Counted from the first letter of the stretch, positions 34,601-46,783 are shown. The stretch: 64,000 nucleotides of DNA from Monodelphis domestica (GCF_027887165.1 NC_077233.1:230478872-230542871); one strand, 5' to 3'. Translations and numbers: made by a program. Notes: a model not told the origin generated them from the letters alone.

Positions 34601-37600
34601 TCTGCCCACTATTATTCTTTCTTCAGCAACAAAAAATATAGCCAGGCAAGTTTTCATGCTTACTCAATGGATGTATCAGAAATGCTTAATGAAATAGTTA
34701 CTTCATGCAAAAAGTGCTTTCCTAATTTTATAAAGTTGCAGTCACTTAGTTTCTTGCCTCTAGAGAAAAAGCTGTTATATCAAAATGGTTACGTTTTATG
34801 TAATTCACATGAATGCATTGGTATATAGATTAGCTTTGATATTGATGCTTTGGATGTTAATTTGCATTTTAAACAACTTTTTTTAACAGCAAGAAAACAA
34901 TCACCTGTATACCTTGGCTCTCCAACTTACCTATGGATCTCCTGAACAGAGACTTACCCTCTCATCCCGACTGGTTTGCTTATTCGGTGAGGCCACTAGA
35001 AACTAAGACTACATTTTTAAATGGAAGTCTTGTATAAGATTGACATGAGTAATACTAATCTCTCTTCCAGGTCCAGTCACCTGTAATTCAACACATATGA
35101 CTCTTATTATACCAGAGTTTCCAGGGGAATTGACAACCATAAATATAGAGAATCAGAATATTCTTGTGAATATGTCAAAGAGCAGTGGTATTGCTTTAGA
35201 ATCAAGAAATGGTTCAAGAGTTCACTTCAACAAAAGAATTCTAAAATCTAAAGTAAGTTTCTTATGTTTGGCATGATTTTCCTTTCACATGTATTACTGA
35301 TATTGTTTGTCTTAAAGGGTAGGAGGGAAATAAGAGAATTTGAAACTTGAAAACTTCTTAAATGTGTAAAGATAATTTTAGGGATGTGACTTAAAATCTA
35401 AATTAATTGGTTGCCAGGGAAAAAATCCCAAATAAAATACCCAAGTCAGTCTGGAAATCTATGGTAATTTTAATTAATATAGAGGGAAGGATTTTAAGGA
35501 GAAAGAGGAAATAGAGTAGAGGATTTCTCTCACCTGGCCTAGGCCAGGGGGAGTTCAAGATCTCTGCCAGGGGGCAGCTGGGTAGCTCAGTGGATTGAGT
35601 CAGGCCTAGAGATGGGAGGTCCTAGGTTCAAATCTAGCCTCAGCCACTTCCTAGCTGTGTGGCCCTGGGCAAGTCACTTGACCCCCATTGCCTAGCCCTT
35701 ACCACTCTTCTGCCTTGGAACCAATACACAGTATTGATTCCAAGATGGAAGGTAAAGGTTATTAAAAAAAAAAAAAGATCTCTGCCACTAGGTCTCTGAA
35801 GGAGATTAGAGGCTTTTAAGAGGATAAAGTTTAGAAAGTAAAGGAGGAAAGACTCAGCCAGAAACTCATCACTGAATCAGACAATCACTATAGCCACGCA
35901 AAGATGCCGAAAGGCCCAGCACGCTGCCACTAGCCACCTCTCTGCAGCCAAAAGGTACCAGAGAGAGGAAGTGACACCAAATATATAGACTTTTTACTCT
36001 TATGTCTTCTCTAAATTTTCATGTCTACCAATCACATCAGAGGCTTTTCTCCAGGACTGCCCATTCTTTAGTTCTCATTTTCTTTGATTAGATTATCTTT
36101 TGAGTTACTTAACACTTCTTTGTTAACTCCACCTTTTGTTAGTTAACCTTTTTTGTGATTAATTTCCCCTTTATAGTTACTTAACACCTTTTTGTAGTAA
36201 GATCTAAAAATACAGCTTAAAGTTCTAACTTCACTATAAAGTAAGAACTAAGTACCTTCATTGTTCAATCAGGAGATTACAATTTTATCCTCACCATAAA
36301 GTAAGGTCTAAGTAGGGTAGAGTAATCTAAATTTCACAAATGTAATTGGAAAGTGAGGTAGCACAGCAAGTAGGACCAAGGTTAACATATGACTTCAGAT
36401 ATGTCCTAACTGTGAGACTCTGGGCAAGTCATTTAACCCCAATTACGTAGCCCTTCTCTTCTGTCTTAGAATTAATATTAGGATAGATAGTAAGGGTTTT
36501 TAAAAAATGCAATTGGGAAGTATTTAATAAAATAATAAAGTAAGTTTAGTTTTTTAAATCCTTAGTTTGTCTTGGAATCAGTGCTGTGTATTGGTCCTAA
36601 GTCAGAAGAGCAGGAAGGGCTAGGCAATGGGGGTTAAATTAACTTGCCCAGGATCACACAGCTAGGAAATGACTGAGGTCATATTTGAATGCAGGACATT
36701 CCATCTCTAAGCCCAGCTCTCAACCCACTGAGCCACCTAGTGCTACTCCTGTTGTTTTCAAAGTTAGGATAACTTGTAGTACCTCTCAAAGGAAGAAGAT
36801 ATAAATAAGAAAAATTACCTTATTGATGACTTGGAGGAATCCAGACCTCTCATTAAAATGAAGAGATTAAAATAAATCTCTACACATAGGGTCACTTAGG
36901 GTGTTAAGATCCCAGGAAACTACTGTGTTGACTATCTAATTTTCTGTGGTTTTAAAACATAACTGCTCTCTGAGTGAATTCTGAGTGAATTTTCAGGGTA
37001 GCCCAAGGTCATACACCTATTCATCCCAACAAGTAGTGGACCTTTCATTTTCTACTCTTTTTAGAAGTTTTTCTAAAATTCTTTGTTTAAAACATAGGAG
37101 CCTTTTCTTAAAGATTTGTTCACTACTCTCAACATCAGTTCGTAAGTACAAAGAGCTCTGACCCACCTTCTGGGGTCACCTCTGCCACTTACCAGGTAAC
37201 CTCAGGCAAATTGTACAACTTTTCTGGTTTCTAGTTTTCTGGTAGCTGGTGTCCTCATCTTTAAAATGAGTTTGGACCTAATGATTTGTGAATGGGATAG
37301 AATTAAGTCTGTAATTCTCAAAGTAAAGTGTTCAGTTTACTACCTACTATTCTCAAGGCAAAGCATACAGTTTATACCACCCCCACCAGAAATGAAATGT
37401 ATAAATAAGTCTCTTTTTCAGCTTCAAGGATGTCTAGTTATTTAAGAACCAGACTTTTTATCTCACTTCAAGGGCATCATCAGGGTCCAAGAAATGAGGG
37501 GACAGCCCAGCTATAAGCTGTTTATCTCATCTTGCCCTTGAAAATTTAGAGTGATGCTCATTCTTACCCATGTGATGAGCTCATGTAACTTGCTATTTCC

Positions 37601-40600
37601 TGGTTGGGGTAGAATTTGTGCCTGGATTGTGAGTCTGCCCCCTCCCCCCCAAGGATGGCCATACAGAGGAGGGGAAGGGGGACGGATCTTGTTTTAGGAA
37701 CAATAAAATGCTTGTATTTGGGACCAGATGATTTGCAGTTTGTCAGTAGGGCATTTGCTTTTCCTCATGAGGAAAAGAAAAAACCTCTGTCTCCTTCCCT
37801 CTCATTTTCTGACTCCAGGTTTGTAATTGTAATTCAGGTGGGTGATCATTTTTATTCCACTCACCTATAGTCACTTCTGGACTCTGGAGAAAGAACTGCA
37901 AATAGAAACAAAAGACATAATTCGTATATACATTTTTTGTTTTGTTTTTGTGATGCCTTCTGTGGTGCAGGGAGGGGAAGGAAGGAGTAAGATACCTGCA
38001 AATTTTCGTGTAATCAACAAACTAACTTAAAAAAATTTAAGGTTTTTAAAAAAATCTAGGATTCAAAAACCCCTATCATATGAATGAAGACTACTGAAGG
38101 ATGAAGGCCTATCAGATCTATATTATGCCTTGTGTTCATTTAGCTAGTGGACATCCCTCTTCACACCAGTATCCAGCAGTCATTTGTTCTTCATCGTCTG
38201 GATTAAAGCTCCAAGAGACTGTGTCTCCTTTGCAACACAGCGATTGGCCTTTAATAACTGTCTCCCACTTACACATCTTCCTACAATTTCCAAGTTGGGA
38301 CAGATGAAGGGAAGTGAAGCCAGAGAAGTAAAACAAGATACCCAGCCAGGGCCACATAGCTAGCGGATGTCTGAGTCAGACCTACTTCTTCCCAAGTCTA
38401 TACCTTTCTAGTGTCCCATGCTTGCATTTCTGGGTCCCCAGGTAAGTGTGATGATTTTGTAGGAGGAGGAAGAGGATGTTCTGTTGTTGTATATGGTCTC
38501 TTTCTCATTGTCTCTTATTTTTGACCTTGCATAGAAATTAGAACAGGAAGCTAGGTGGAACAGTAAATAGAGTGCCTTGTCTGGATTCAGGAAAACTCAT
38601 CTTCCCAAGTTCAAATCTGACTTTTAGACATTTACTAGCTGGGTGACCCTGGGCAAGTCATTTAACCCTGTTTGCTTCAATTCCTCATATAAAACAAACT
38701 AGAGAAGAAAATGGTATCTTTGCCAAGAAAATTTCAGATGAGGTCACAAGAAGTCATACATGACCGAAAAATGATTGAACATCAACAAGGACTTAGGATA
38801 TTCATCACATTGAGGTATTGTACTAAGGGAAATAAATAATCCTTGCTCAAAAAACCTCCAGAGAGAATGAACTGATCTAGAGTCCCTTGACCTGTTGATT
38901 TTTTTCCTTTCCTTTTCTTTACTTCCTCCTTTTTTTTTTAAACACTAAAAGCAAATCTACAAATACCCTGCATTTTACCTTCAGTGATGACCTCTGCTAC
39001 CTCACGCTAGCCCTGATTACTACTTATATTAACTTATTCTCTTTTCAGGTGTCTGAGAATGGTGCAGGAGTTCAGTTTTACTTGCCTTCAGTAAAGCTAA
39101 TTTTTGCGTATTATGGGGATATGGTACCCATGATCATCAATCCTGTATCCTGTGAGTCACCTGTTTCAGTAGGTAAGGACATTATTTGACTTTAACATTT
39201 TGTTCTGTTTTTCTTCTCTCCATTCTGGCCATACCAGCCTGTATGGACATACATTTCAAGTGAGTTGCCCAGAATTGAAGGGCACTAAAATTTTATCAAA
39301 GCAATCAGACTCTACTAAAAGGCTTAAAGCAGTATTTCATGGTAAAACTGTCCCCATTGAGAAGAGGTGAAAGGAATAAGCATTTACAGATTGTCTACTA
39401 TGTGTTAGGCATTGTGCTTAGTGCTTTACAATCTTATTTGATCCTCATAACTCTGGGGAGGTAGTTGCTGTTATTATTCCCATTTTATAGCTGAAGAAAC
39501 TGAGGCTGATCAAGTGACTTGCCCATAGTCACATAGCGTTAAGTGTCTAAGACTGGATTTGAACTTAGATCTTCCTGACTTCAGATCCAGTTCTTTCTTT
39601 CCTTAACTAAATAGACAACAAGTGAGTAGCTTCTAAAGCTTATGCAGCACACAAATCTTTCTTCTGTGTAAATTATAGTTACAGATGGTACATGTACCCA
39701 AGATGGCTTTATGGACTTTGAGGTCTACAGTCATCAAACTAGGCCAGCCTTGAACCTGAACACACTCCAAGTAAGAGACACAGCCTGCCTGCCAGCCTTT
39801 AAGGATCCGTTTCAGGAGATGGTTCGATTTCACATACCCCTGAATGGGTGTGGAACAAGTGCAAAGGTTAGTAATGTGGAAGGGTAAAAGATCAAGACCT
39901 GCCCTCAAGTTAACCAGTTACTAAAGAGCTCTTCCTTTACTTGTCCTTAAGTTTGAAAGAGACCAAGCTATCTATGAAAATGAAATACATGCTCTTTGGG
40001 AAGATCTCCCCCCAAGCAAAATCACAAGAGACAGTGAATTCAGGTAAGAGGCTCTCAGCTCAGTACTAGATTGCCTCTAAGTCAGTATCAGATTGTCTAA
40101 CTTTGGAAACTCTTACCTTCATGTCTTCCTTCCTCTACCCCCACCTCCCTTAGTTTGACAGTGAGATGCTACTATAGCAGTACTGACCTCATAGTCCGAA
40201 CAAACATCAGCAGTCCTCCTTCGCCAATTGCATCAGTGGAACCAGGATTACTTTCCTTAATCCTTCAGAGCTATCCAGGTAAGACCAAGACAGATGTTTC
40301 TGAGAAGCATAATTCCATGGCACGTGAACTCCCCAAGACCAGTTTCCTATTATTTACTTCCATAGTCCATATGCATTTTAGTGACCTTTGCCAACTTAAT
40401 TTTACACATTCCTAGTTATGCCTGAGTAGTTGTAGTCAGTGACTTCTATTATTAACAATAGTATTACAATAAAATAATCTCTCCTGGATGAATGCCTTGT
40501 CATGGCAGAGGGGCTTGTGTGTAGCTCACTGAAACTGAGTTATTCCAGGCAGGATTATGCAAGACAGACAAGTCACAGTAGAGAGTTCTGACAAAAGGTG

Positions 40601-41101
40601 ATCCATGGGTGAAGGAAACAACAAGCCACTCCAATATCTGTCAAGAAATACCCCCTTGTACACAAGCTGTGACAGACTTGAGGAGAAATGAACCCAGAAT
40701 GGCCCGAGACGGTATGGTTCATGGGGTCAGAGTTGGACACAACTGAACAATAATATGAATTATAATGACCTACCGTTTTTGTGGTACTTCAATATTTGTA
40801 AAATAATTTACATATTACCTCTTATAACAAACATGTAAGGGGTACTATTATAGAGGCAGCTAGTTATCAAAGTAGATAGAGTCTGCAGTCAGGAAGACCA
40901 GAGTTCAAATATGACCTCATACACTTATGAGTTGTGTGACCCTGGGCAAGTTACTTAAGCTCTCTACCTGCCTCGGTTTCCTCAATTATAAAAAATGATC
41001 ATAATCGCATCCATCTCTCAGGCTTCTAATGAGATAACATGGATAAGTAAGCACTTAATAAATACTTGTTTCCCTTCCCCTATTATTATAGTTTATAGGA
41101 C

Positions 41102-41135
<34 letters not shown>

Positions 41136-44100
41136 ATTATACTAAGATATATTATGCTAAAAATAATTATTAGAAAACTAAAACTAAGTGACTTGCTCAG
41201 ACTCATACACTTAGTATTTGAGGCAGGATATTCCCTTTGGTCTTCCTCAATCCCATCTGGCACTTCCCTATCTTATTATGCCTCTTGGTTTCCTCATATT
41301 TCAACTCTGGTCTTAACACTTCAAATATCCTACCAGAAATTTTCCCTTCTCTCCTAGATAAGTCCTATCTACAACCTTATAGGGAAAATCAGTATCCAAT
41401 TGTAAAATTCCTGCGTCAACCAATTTACATGGAAGTACAAGTTATAAATAGAAATGACCCAAACATCAAACTAGTCTTAGATGACTGCTGGGCAACAACA
41501 TCAGAGGACCCTGCCTCTCTTCCCCGATGGAATGTCATCGTGGATGGGTAAGTCTACATCCCATGCCTCAAAGCTAATCCATTCTTAGGTGCAAAATTTT
41601 GATGATCAAATGAACAAGCCACCTATGGAACAATGCAATCACTCATAGGTCCATAGGAAAGGTGAAGTTGGACTGCCTCCTTGAAATGAATGATTGGAAA
41701 TAGCATTTATTAAGCTCCTATTATAGCTTGAGCACTGGGGTAATAGAAATGGTCTACATTCTGATGAGGAAAGCAATAAATATATGTTGGGAAATGATGG
41801 CAACGGAAAGGGTAATTTACTCCAGAAATAGGCTATGGGGAGAAACTAAATGGACACTATCAGTTTAGAAACTATGACAAAGCTGATTTGATCAGGATTC
41901 TTCATGGCATCAGAACTCTGAGGAAAGGTATATGTATGAAAAGATGTGGAAAGGGGAAATATCAGCTGGCTGGAAAAGACACTATGGATGAGGGCGTCTG
42001 AAAGGAGGGAGTGAAGTAATGCCTGACTAAGGCTTTCCTGATAGAGTGATTCATGAAAGCAGGGTCCCAGGACAGAAGTTCTTCCAGGGCATGGTTCCTG
42101 AAGTGGGCAGGAGCTATTAAAGAGGTTCCTTGGCTTGAGCCAGGATGGGGATTAGGGACAAGCATGGTCAGGTGGTTCTTAGTTGAGCCACTTTTCTTTT
42201 CTTGAATCGAAGATCATGTTCCAAGCTAGCATATACTCTTAAATTCTCAAACAGTAATAGAAGCTGGGGTTCATGAGTGTAGGGCTTAACACAGTGCTGG
42301 CAATCATAGGTGCTTAATAAATGCTTATTGAAAGACCAGAGACTTATCTATGGAATCACCTAGAAGTTTTATAATAAAGTTACAGGTGGAATATATCTAA
42401 AAAATTGGTGCCATATTAAAATAGAAATTAAAGAGAAATAGCACCACTAATCCATACATAAGGAGTGTTTCAGGCCACATATTGACTTAGTTTTGAAATG
42501 AAACATAGGTAATATTACATTTTTATTTACATAGTTTAATATTTCCCAATTACTCTTTAATCTCATTCAATCTGCACCAAGGGCTTTGTTTTACAGGAGT
42601 CAAACCATGCTGTCTCTATCTTGCCTCCTAGCTGTGATTATAAACTAGACAACTACCGCACAAAATTTCATCATGTGGGCTCTTCAGTGAAATACCCTAA
42701 TCACTACCAAAGGTTCGAAGTAACTACTTTTGCCTTCGTATCTGGTGGTCAAGCTCTCTCTAGCCTGGTAAGTGATCAAAGTTGCATTGGCCCTCCTGTG
42801 AAGGGTTATTAGACTGGTTAAACTCCCTTTCTTTCCTCTGTTCATTTATATCCTTCTTTAGATCTATTTCCACTGCAGTGTCTTGCTCTGTGACCAGTCC
42901 TATCCAGATACTCCTTTGTGTTCAGTGACTTGCCCTTTGTCATCTAGGACCAAAAGAGGTAAATACTTAAAGACCTTGTGAGGGGCTCAAAGCTTTAAAA
43001 GCCTTGCCTGTCTTAGGAGGTAAGAAGAACTTCTGTTGTTCTCTAATCTTTGTGCTCTCCCCCTTTAAAAAACAACAGTCCATTGCTTTCTTTGAGGCTC
43101 AAATGTCACATCCTCCAGGAAAGCTTTCTTGATTCAGCTGAGGGGGAGGAATGGCAGGGCTTTTCTTCCATAGAATTTCCTGGAGCATTTTTGTTTAGAT
43201 TACACATTTATTGTTCTATGACTATTTTATCTACCTGTTATTCTCCATGCTATACTAGATTAGGTTTCTCCTGGGGGCAGGGCTGTTCACCTATGTATCC
43301 CAGCACTGAGTACATTATTGAACACAATTTAAGAGTACTATAGTGCTATTTATCTACTTTAAATATGCATTTAACTACTGCCTGACTCCTTTAACCTTGC
43401 CTCTTAAAAGCATGGAGAGTAAATCACTGCCTAGAACCATAAATTAGTCAAAAAAAAAATTCAAGGATGCTGTCTCACCATAGTACCATTGTTCTGAATT
43501 TGCTTTAGAAATTATTGTTTATCAGTGGTCTTTTTTGTAGACGTGATCATCATTTCCACTAGAATTAAGAATAAAAAACATTAGAATTCATTTAGAAAAC
43601 AATCTTAGTAATGTTTCCACTAGTTCTAATCAGGTTGCTTATAGTGGTTTGGAGAAGAAAACCATTCCATAGTATTTGCTCTTATAAATCCATGCTTCCA
43701 TCACTTATCTGGATGACCAGATGTTAACATTAAGTCTGTATGTGTATATGGTTATGTATGTATGTATACGTATGTACATATATATTTTCTCTCCCAAAGA
43801 GACCATTGAAGAAAAGTCTACAATTACAAGTCTTCCTGGACCTGTCCTCTTGGTATCAGATTGGGCCCCCTCATTTAGAGGTATGACACAAGACATCTGG
43901 AGAAATTTTATTTCCTTGGGTTATTTAACTTTAAGTTCAAATTCTAAGACTTGTATTCAGATTCCCAAACCAGTTAACTATATTTTTAAAAATACTAAGA
44001 ATTGGTTTTATCCTTTTAGCACTAGGTCCTTATTAGCAAATGAAAATTTAGTTGGGAAAGTACTGATTCTGATAGGCCTTCTAATGTAAAGTCTTCTTAT

Positions 44101-44351
44101 TAAGGCTAATAGTGCTATTCTTTATCATGGGGACTTTTAAGAATGACCTTAATTTTAATGTAGGCATGACTTAAAGTCTGACTCGAATATGTTTTCCTTG
44201 CCTTTTAGGACCCATGGATTCTGAAAGGCCTTGGTTCAAAGAAACAAGCATTGCCCTCAACATAGGAGCTATTCTAGTAGTAGTAATATTTGTAGTGGTA
44301 ATACTTTGTCTTGTTAAATGCATGCGAAGTAGGACAAGAACTGTGGTTTAA
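28688..44351 (+). CDS. ZP2: Zona pellucida sperm-binding protein 2 (ZP2), 18 coding exons
   Basis: Coding exons: 28688-28740, 28999-29087, 29242-29325, 29833-29927, 31854-32006, 33768-33812, 33963-34127, 34890-34986, 35071-35252, 39049-39172, 39679-39866, 39952-40043, 40154-40278, 41358-41547, 42632-42767, 42862-42958, 43800-43880, 44209-44351. Every junction is GT-AG and phases join to 712 aa (human: 745 as I recall). Signal peptide at about 1-39. ZP-N1 has Cys52, 85, 103 and 134; ZP-N2 runs from about Cys152 to Cys258; ZP-N3 from Cys265 to Cys356; the ZP module from Cys368 to Cys630. RTKR (635-638) is a furin site. [11 protein letters not shown] is the external hydrophobic patch. The membrane segment is about 680-701, with a short basic tail. 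Sequons include N67, N93, N125, N151, N266, N294, N307 and N473. ZP2 is a secreted filament protein of the egg coat, made by oocytes, that binds sperm and is cleaved after fertilisation. The gene looks intact. The start is chosen because MCRKVFGF lies in the only upstream exon whose donor phase completes the next codon (CG+C, Arg). Confidence 0.95.
32088..32325 (+). mobile_element. tRNA-derived SINE in ZP2 intron 5
   Basis: GGCAGTTGGGTGGCTCAATA head, CAGACACTTACTAGCTGTAT core, and a tail with GGAAGAATCGGACATCACTG. Confidence 0.8.
32590..32945 (-). mobile_element. MIR-like piece followed by antisense SINE in ZP2 intron 5
   Basis: 32590-32695 carries the MIR-like CTCATCTGTAAAATGGAGAT (plus sense). 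32700-32945 is an antisense SINE: GTCATTCAGTTGTGTCTGAC to CCACTGTACCACCTAGTTCC. A C-run is at 32546-32567. Confidence 0.75.
33505..33735 (+). mobile_element. MIR-like SINE in ZP2 intron 5
   Basis: CTAATGAAAACATATTAGAC head, GGGCTCAAATCCTTCCTTTC box, TATAGGGTTGTGGTAAGAAT end. It stops about 30 bases before ZP2 exon 6. Confidence 0.65.
34298..34545 (-). mobile_element. tRNA-derived SINE in ZP2 intron 7
   Basis: Antisense copy from TTGTTCAGTTGTGTCAGACC to CTGTGTCACCTAGCTGCCC. Confidence 0.8.
35365..36338 (-). mobile_element. Solo LTR fossil in ZP2 intron 9, carrying a young SINE
   Basis: A 974 bp span with plus-strand ends TGTAAAGAT and TTTCACA, flanked by the 4-base duplication AATG (35361-35364 approximately, and 36339-36342). 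Without the SINE at 35570-35774 and its extra target copy the LTR is about 756 bp. A TATA-like element read on the minus strand (near 35976) suggests minus orientation. A fragment of the same family is at 57348. No internal genes. Confidence 0.6.
35570..35774 (+). mobile_element. Young tRNA-derived SINE (SINE1/WSINE1-like)
   Basis: Complete: head GGGGCAGCTGGGTAGCTCAG, box GGTTCAAATCTAGCCTCAGC, core GGGCAAGTCACTTGACCCCC, A-tail. Flanked by an exact 13-base duplication (35557-35569 and 35775-35787, AAGATCTCTGCCA). Very like the copy at 53271. Confidence 0.9.
36345..36510 (+). mobile_element. Diverged tRNA-derived SINE
   Basis: GTGAGGTAGCACAGCAAGTA head and ACTCTGGGCAAGTCATTTAA core with TTAGAATTAATATTAGGATA end, in ZP2 intron 9. 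Confidence 0.7.
36555..36752 (-). mobile_element. tRNA-derived SINE (SINE1/WSINE1-like), antisense
   Basis: Reads back from CTTGGAATCAGTGCTGTGTA through TAACTTGCCCAGGATCACAC to CCACTGAGCCACCTAGTGCT. 36753-38540 of the same intron shows no further clear element. Confidence 0.75.
38548..38800 (+). mobile_element. tRNA-derived SINE in ZP2 intron 9
   Basis: GGAAGCTAGGTGGAACAGTA head, CAAGTTCAAATCTGACTTTT box, GGGTGACCCTGGGCAAGTCA core. Confidence 0.8.
39368..39600 (-). mobile_element. MIR SINE in ZP2 intron 10
   Basis: Antisense MIR: TCTACTATGTGTTAGGCATT, CCCATTTTATAGCTGAAGAA, GTGACTTGCCCATAGTCACA. Confidence 0.7.
40475..40765 (+). mobile_element. Unclassified dispersed repeat with SINE/RTE-like tail in ZP2 intron 13
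   Basis: Unlike the other SINEs in its body, but it ends with GGGGTCAGAGTTGGACACAA, a tail seen on RTE-derived marsupial repeats. Family call is uncertain. Confidence 0.4.
40852..41090 (+). mobile_element. tRNA-derived SINE / MIR-like copy in ZP2 intron 13
   Basis: AGGCAGCTAGTTATCAAAGT head, GAGTTCAAATATGACCTCAT box, GTGACCCTGGGCAAGTTACT core. An (AT)n tract follows at about 41102-41137. Confidence 0.75.
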
Positions 44352-44366
44352 CAAAGGCACTTGCTT

Positions 44367-44372
44367 AATAAA
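44367..44372 (+). terminator. ZP2: ZP2 polyadenylation signal
   Basis: AATAAA begins 15 bases after the stop codon at 44349-44351, so the 3' UTR would be only about 30-45 bases. Very short 3' UTRs are usual for zona pellucida genes, and the stop and signal nearly touch here. Confidence 0.85.
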
Positions 44373-45002
44373 GTTATCTGAGCATCAGCTTTATTTTGCT
44401 TCTTGAGAGTGGAGTTGGCTGTGTGTATAGAGCTGACAATACTCAACCATTGACCTTTCTATAGCTCTTTGCATCCATCCTGGAGACGACCTTCCCAAAC
44501 TTTTTTTTTTAAATCAGTGATTATACTAGAAAAAAGTTAGCATGGCTTATTTAGCTGGAGAAATAGAGATATTTGCATTTTATGGTTAAATCCCAATTTT
44601 CTTTTTACTGAAACTAAGCAGGCTACTTGGAGATCTTAAACATGCTCTCTTTATCTTGCTTTAAATATATCTATAGATCAAATTCAATCTCTGTCAATAG
44701 TAAGGAAGCTAAATTAAAAACAGTTCTTGAGATCCATCTCCTTCCTCTGGACATGATGGAGTTGCTAAATAAAGTTTATTATAGAGTGGGCATTATCTAG
44801 ACTTATTAGCACAAAGAGTTACCACCTTTTTTGCATTTTTAGCATATCCTTAAAGATCAATTCACTAAAATATTCAAATTATTTCTTATATACCTATTCT
44901 GTCCTACCTATGAAGTTAAAGAAATACATGCGTAAGATAATTTCCCTGATAGTATTCTTTTCTTTTAAAAAAAAATATATATGTGTGTGTGTATATGTAT
45001 AT

Positions 45003-45170
45003 GTAGCTAGGTAGCACAGTGGTAGAATTCCAGATTTGGAGTCAAAGTCTGGGTTCAAATCTGGCCTCAGTCACTTCCTAGCTATGTGACCCTGGAAAAG
45101 TCACTTAATTCTGTTTGTCTAGTTTTTGCTTTTCTATCCTAGAGTTGTTACTAGGACAGAAAATAAAGGC
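45003..45170 (+). mobile_element. tRNA-derived SINE with AT microsatellites on both sides
   Basis: GTAGCTAGGTAGCACAGTGG head, GGGTTCAAATCTGGCCTCAG box, GTGACCCTGGAAAAGTCACT core. TATATGTG repeats at 44975-45005 and (AT)n at 45177-45196. 44400-44970 shows no clear element. Confidence 0.8.
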
Positions 45171-45199
45171 ACATATAAATATATATATATATATATTTA

Positions 45200-46225
45200 C
45201 TCAACTCAAAATGTACATAGTTACATTTTGAATTCCAATTTGTCTGCCAACATTTGATAGATATATGTGGAACCATCAATGAATACTTTCATATATCCAT
45301 ATTTCTTCCTCTAGAAGTAGATAGCATTTTACTTCATGAGTCCTTTGTAATTGATTTGAAAATTCATATTACTCAGAATAGCTTAGTTATTAACAGTAAC
45401 TCTACAAAAACTATTGCTGTTACTTGTAAACGACATTCTCTTGTTGCTGCTCATTTCACTCAGTATTATATCATGCAAGTCTTTGGATTTTTTTTTTTCA
45501 AAATCAACTGACTTGACATTTCTTACAGCACAATAGTATTCCATCACAATCATATCCACAACTTATTCATCAATTCCCCAATTGATGGGCATCCTCTTAA
45601 TTTCTAGTTCTTTGCCACCATGGGAGCTGCTATAAATATCTTAGAGCATCATTTCTTTTTTTCCTTGAATACCTTGGGAAATGATCCTAAAAGTGGTATT
45701 GCTAAGCCAAAGGGTCAACACAGTTTATAACTGGGCAAAATTTCAGATTGCTCTCTAAAATGGTTCAATCAGTTCATAATTGCACCAAGTGTGTATCAGT
45801 GTCCCAATTTTTCTACATCCCCTCCAACATTTGTCATTTTCTCTTTTTATCATTTTCGCCAATCTAATAGATGTAACTCAAAAGTATTTTAATTTTCATT
45901 TCTCTAATCAATGATGACTTCAAGCATTTTTTATGTGACTATATAGCCTTTGCTTTCTTTTTCTAAGAACTGTCTAATTATATCCTTTGACCATTTATTG
46001 ATTGGGAAATAATTCAGTCTTAAAAATTTCTCAGTTCCCTATATATTTGAGATATGAGGCCTTTATCCAAGAAACTGCCTATACACATTTCTTCCTAATT
46101 TTCTGCTTTCCTTTTACTCTTGACTACATTGGTTTTATTTGTACAAACACTTTTTAACTTAATGTAGTCAAAATTATCCATTTTATTTCCCACAATGCTC
46201 TTTCATAAGTCCCCCTGGCCATAAA
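45200..46225 (-). mobile_element. Old L1 LINE 3' part, antisense
   Basis: Follows the L1 3' order seen in the next element at about 47100-47960 but is much more diverged (CAGCACAATAGTATTCCATC, CAATTCCCCAATTGATGGGC, TCCCCTCCAACATTTGTCAT). No open frame. 46226-46780 is unclassified. Confidence 0.75.
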
Positions 46226-46783
46226 TTTAATATGTGGTATGTTCTATGCTGTAGGTTTCTGTAACTTGAGAGGGCTTAGCATTCTAGCCTGTTGGTATCT
46301 TTGGATCCTTTGTTTTTTTCCAGTGTGTTGACTACCTCTCTTGGTTTTATGCCACTTGCTGCTTACTAAGCTTGCCAACTATTTGATAAGGTTATTAAGC
46401 AAAGAGGTACTCCATTAGAGATTCCATTCCAAGCTAAGACATTAATAACTTTTTTTAAATGCAGCTATTGAGAATCCATACAACTGTGCCTTTTTTTTAG
46501 TCTCCTAAATGTTTTTTTTTTCCCATAATGATAATATGGGAGAATTTTGTTAAACACTTCTGCCAAGTATTTCTAGTATTTTCTTCTGATTTACTAGGTG
46601 ACAAATCCATATTTGCTCTATAACTAGTTGCTTCCTCTTTTGGGATATTCACTAACCATACCTTTGATAATATATGCTGTAAATTTTTTTTGAGAACTAA
46701 AGACTCACTGACCTAAACAATGGATGTTTCATATTCTTCTCTATATTGAAAACCACGACACACTTATCTTTCTGTACTTATCT

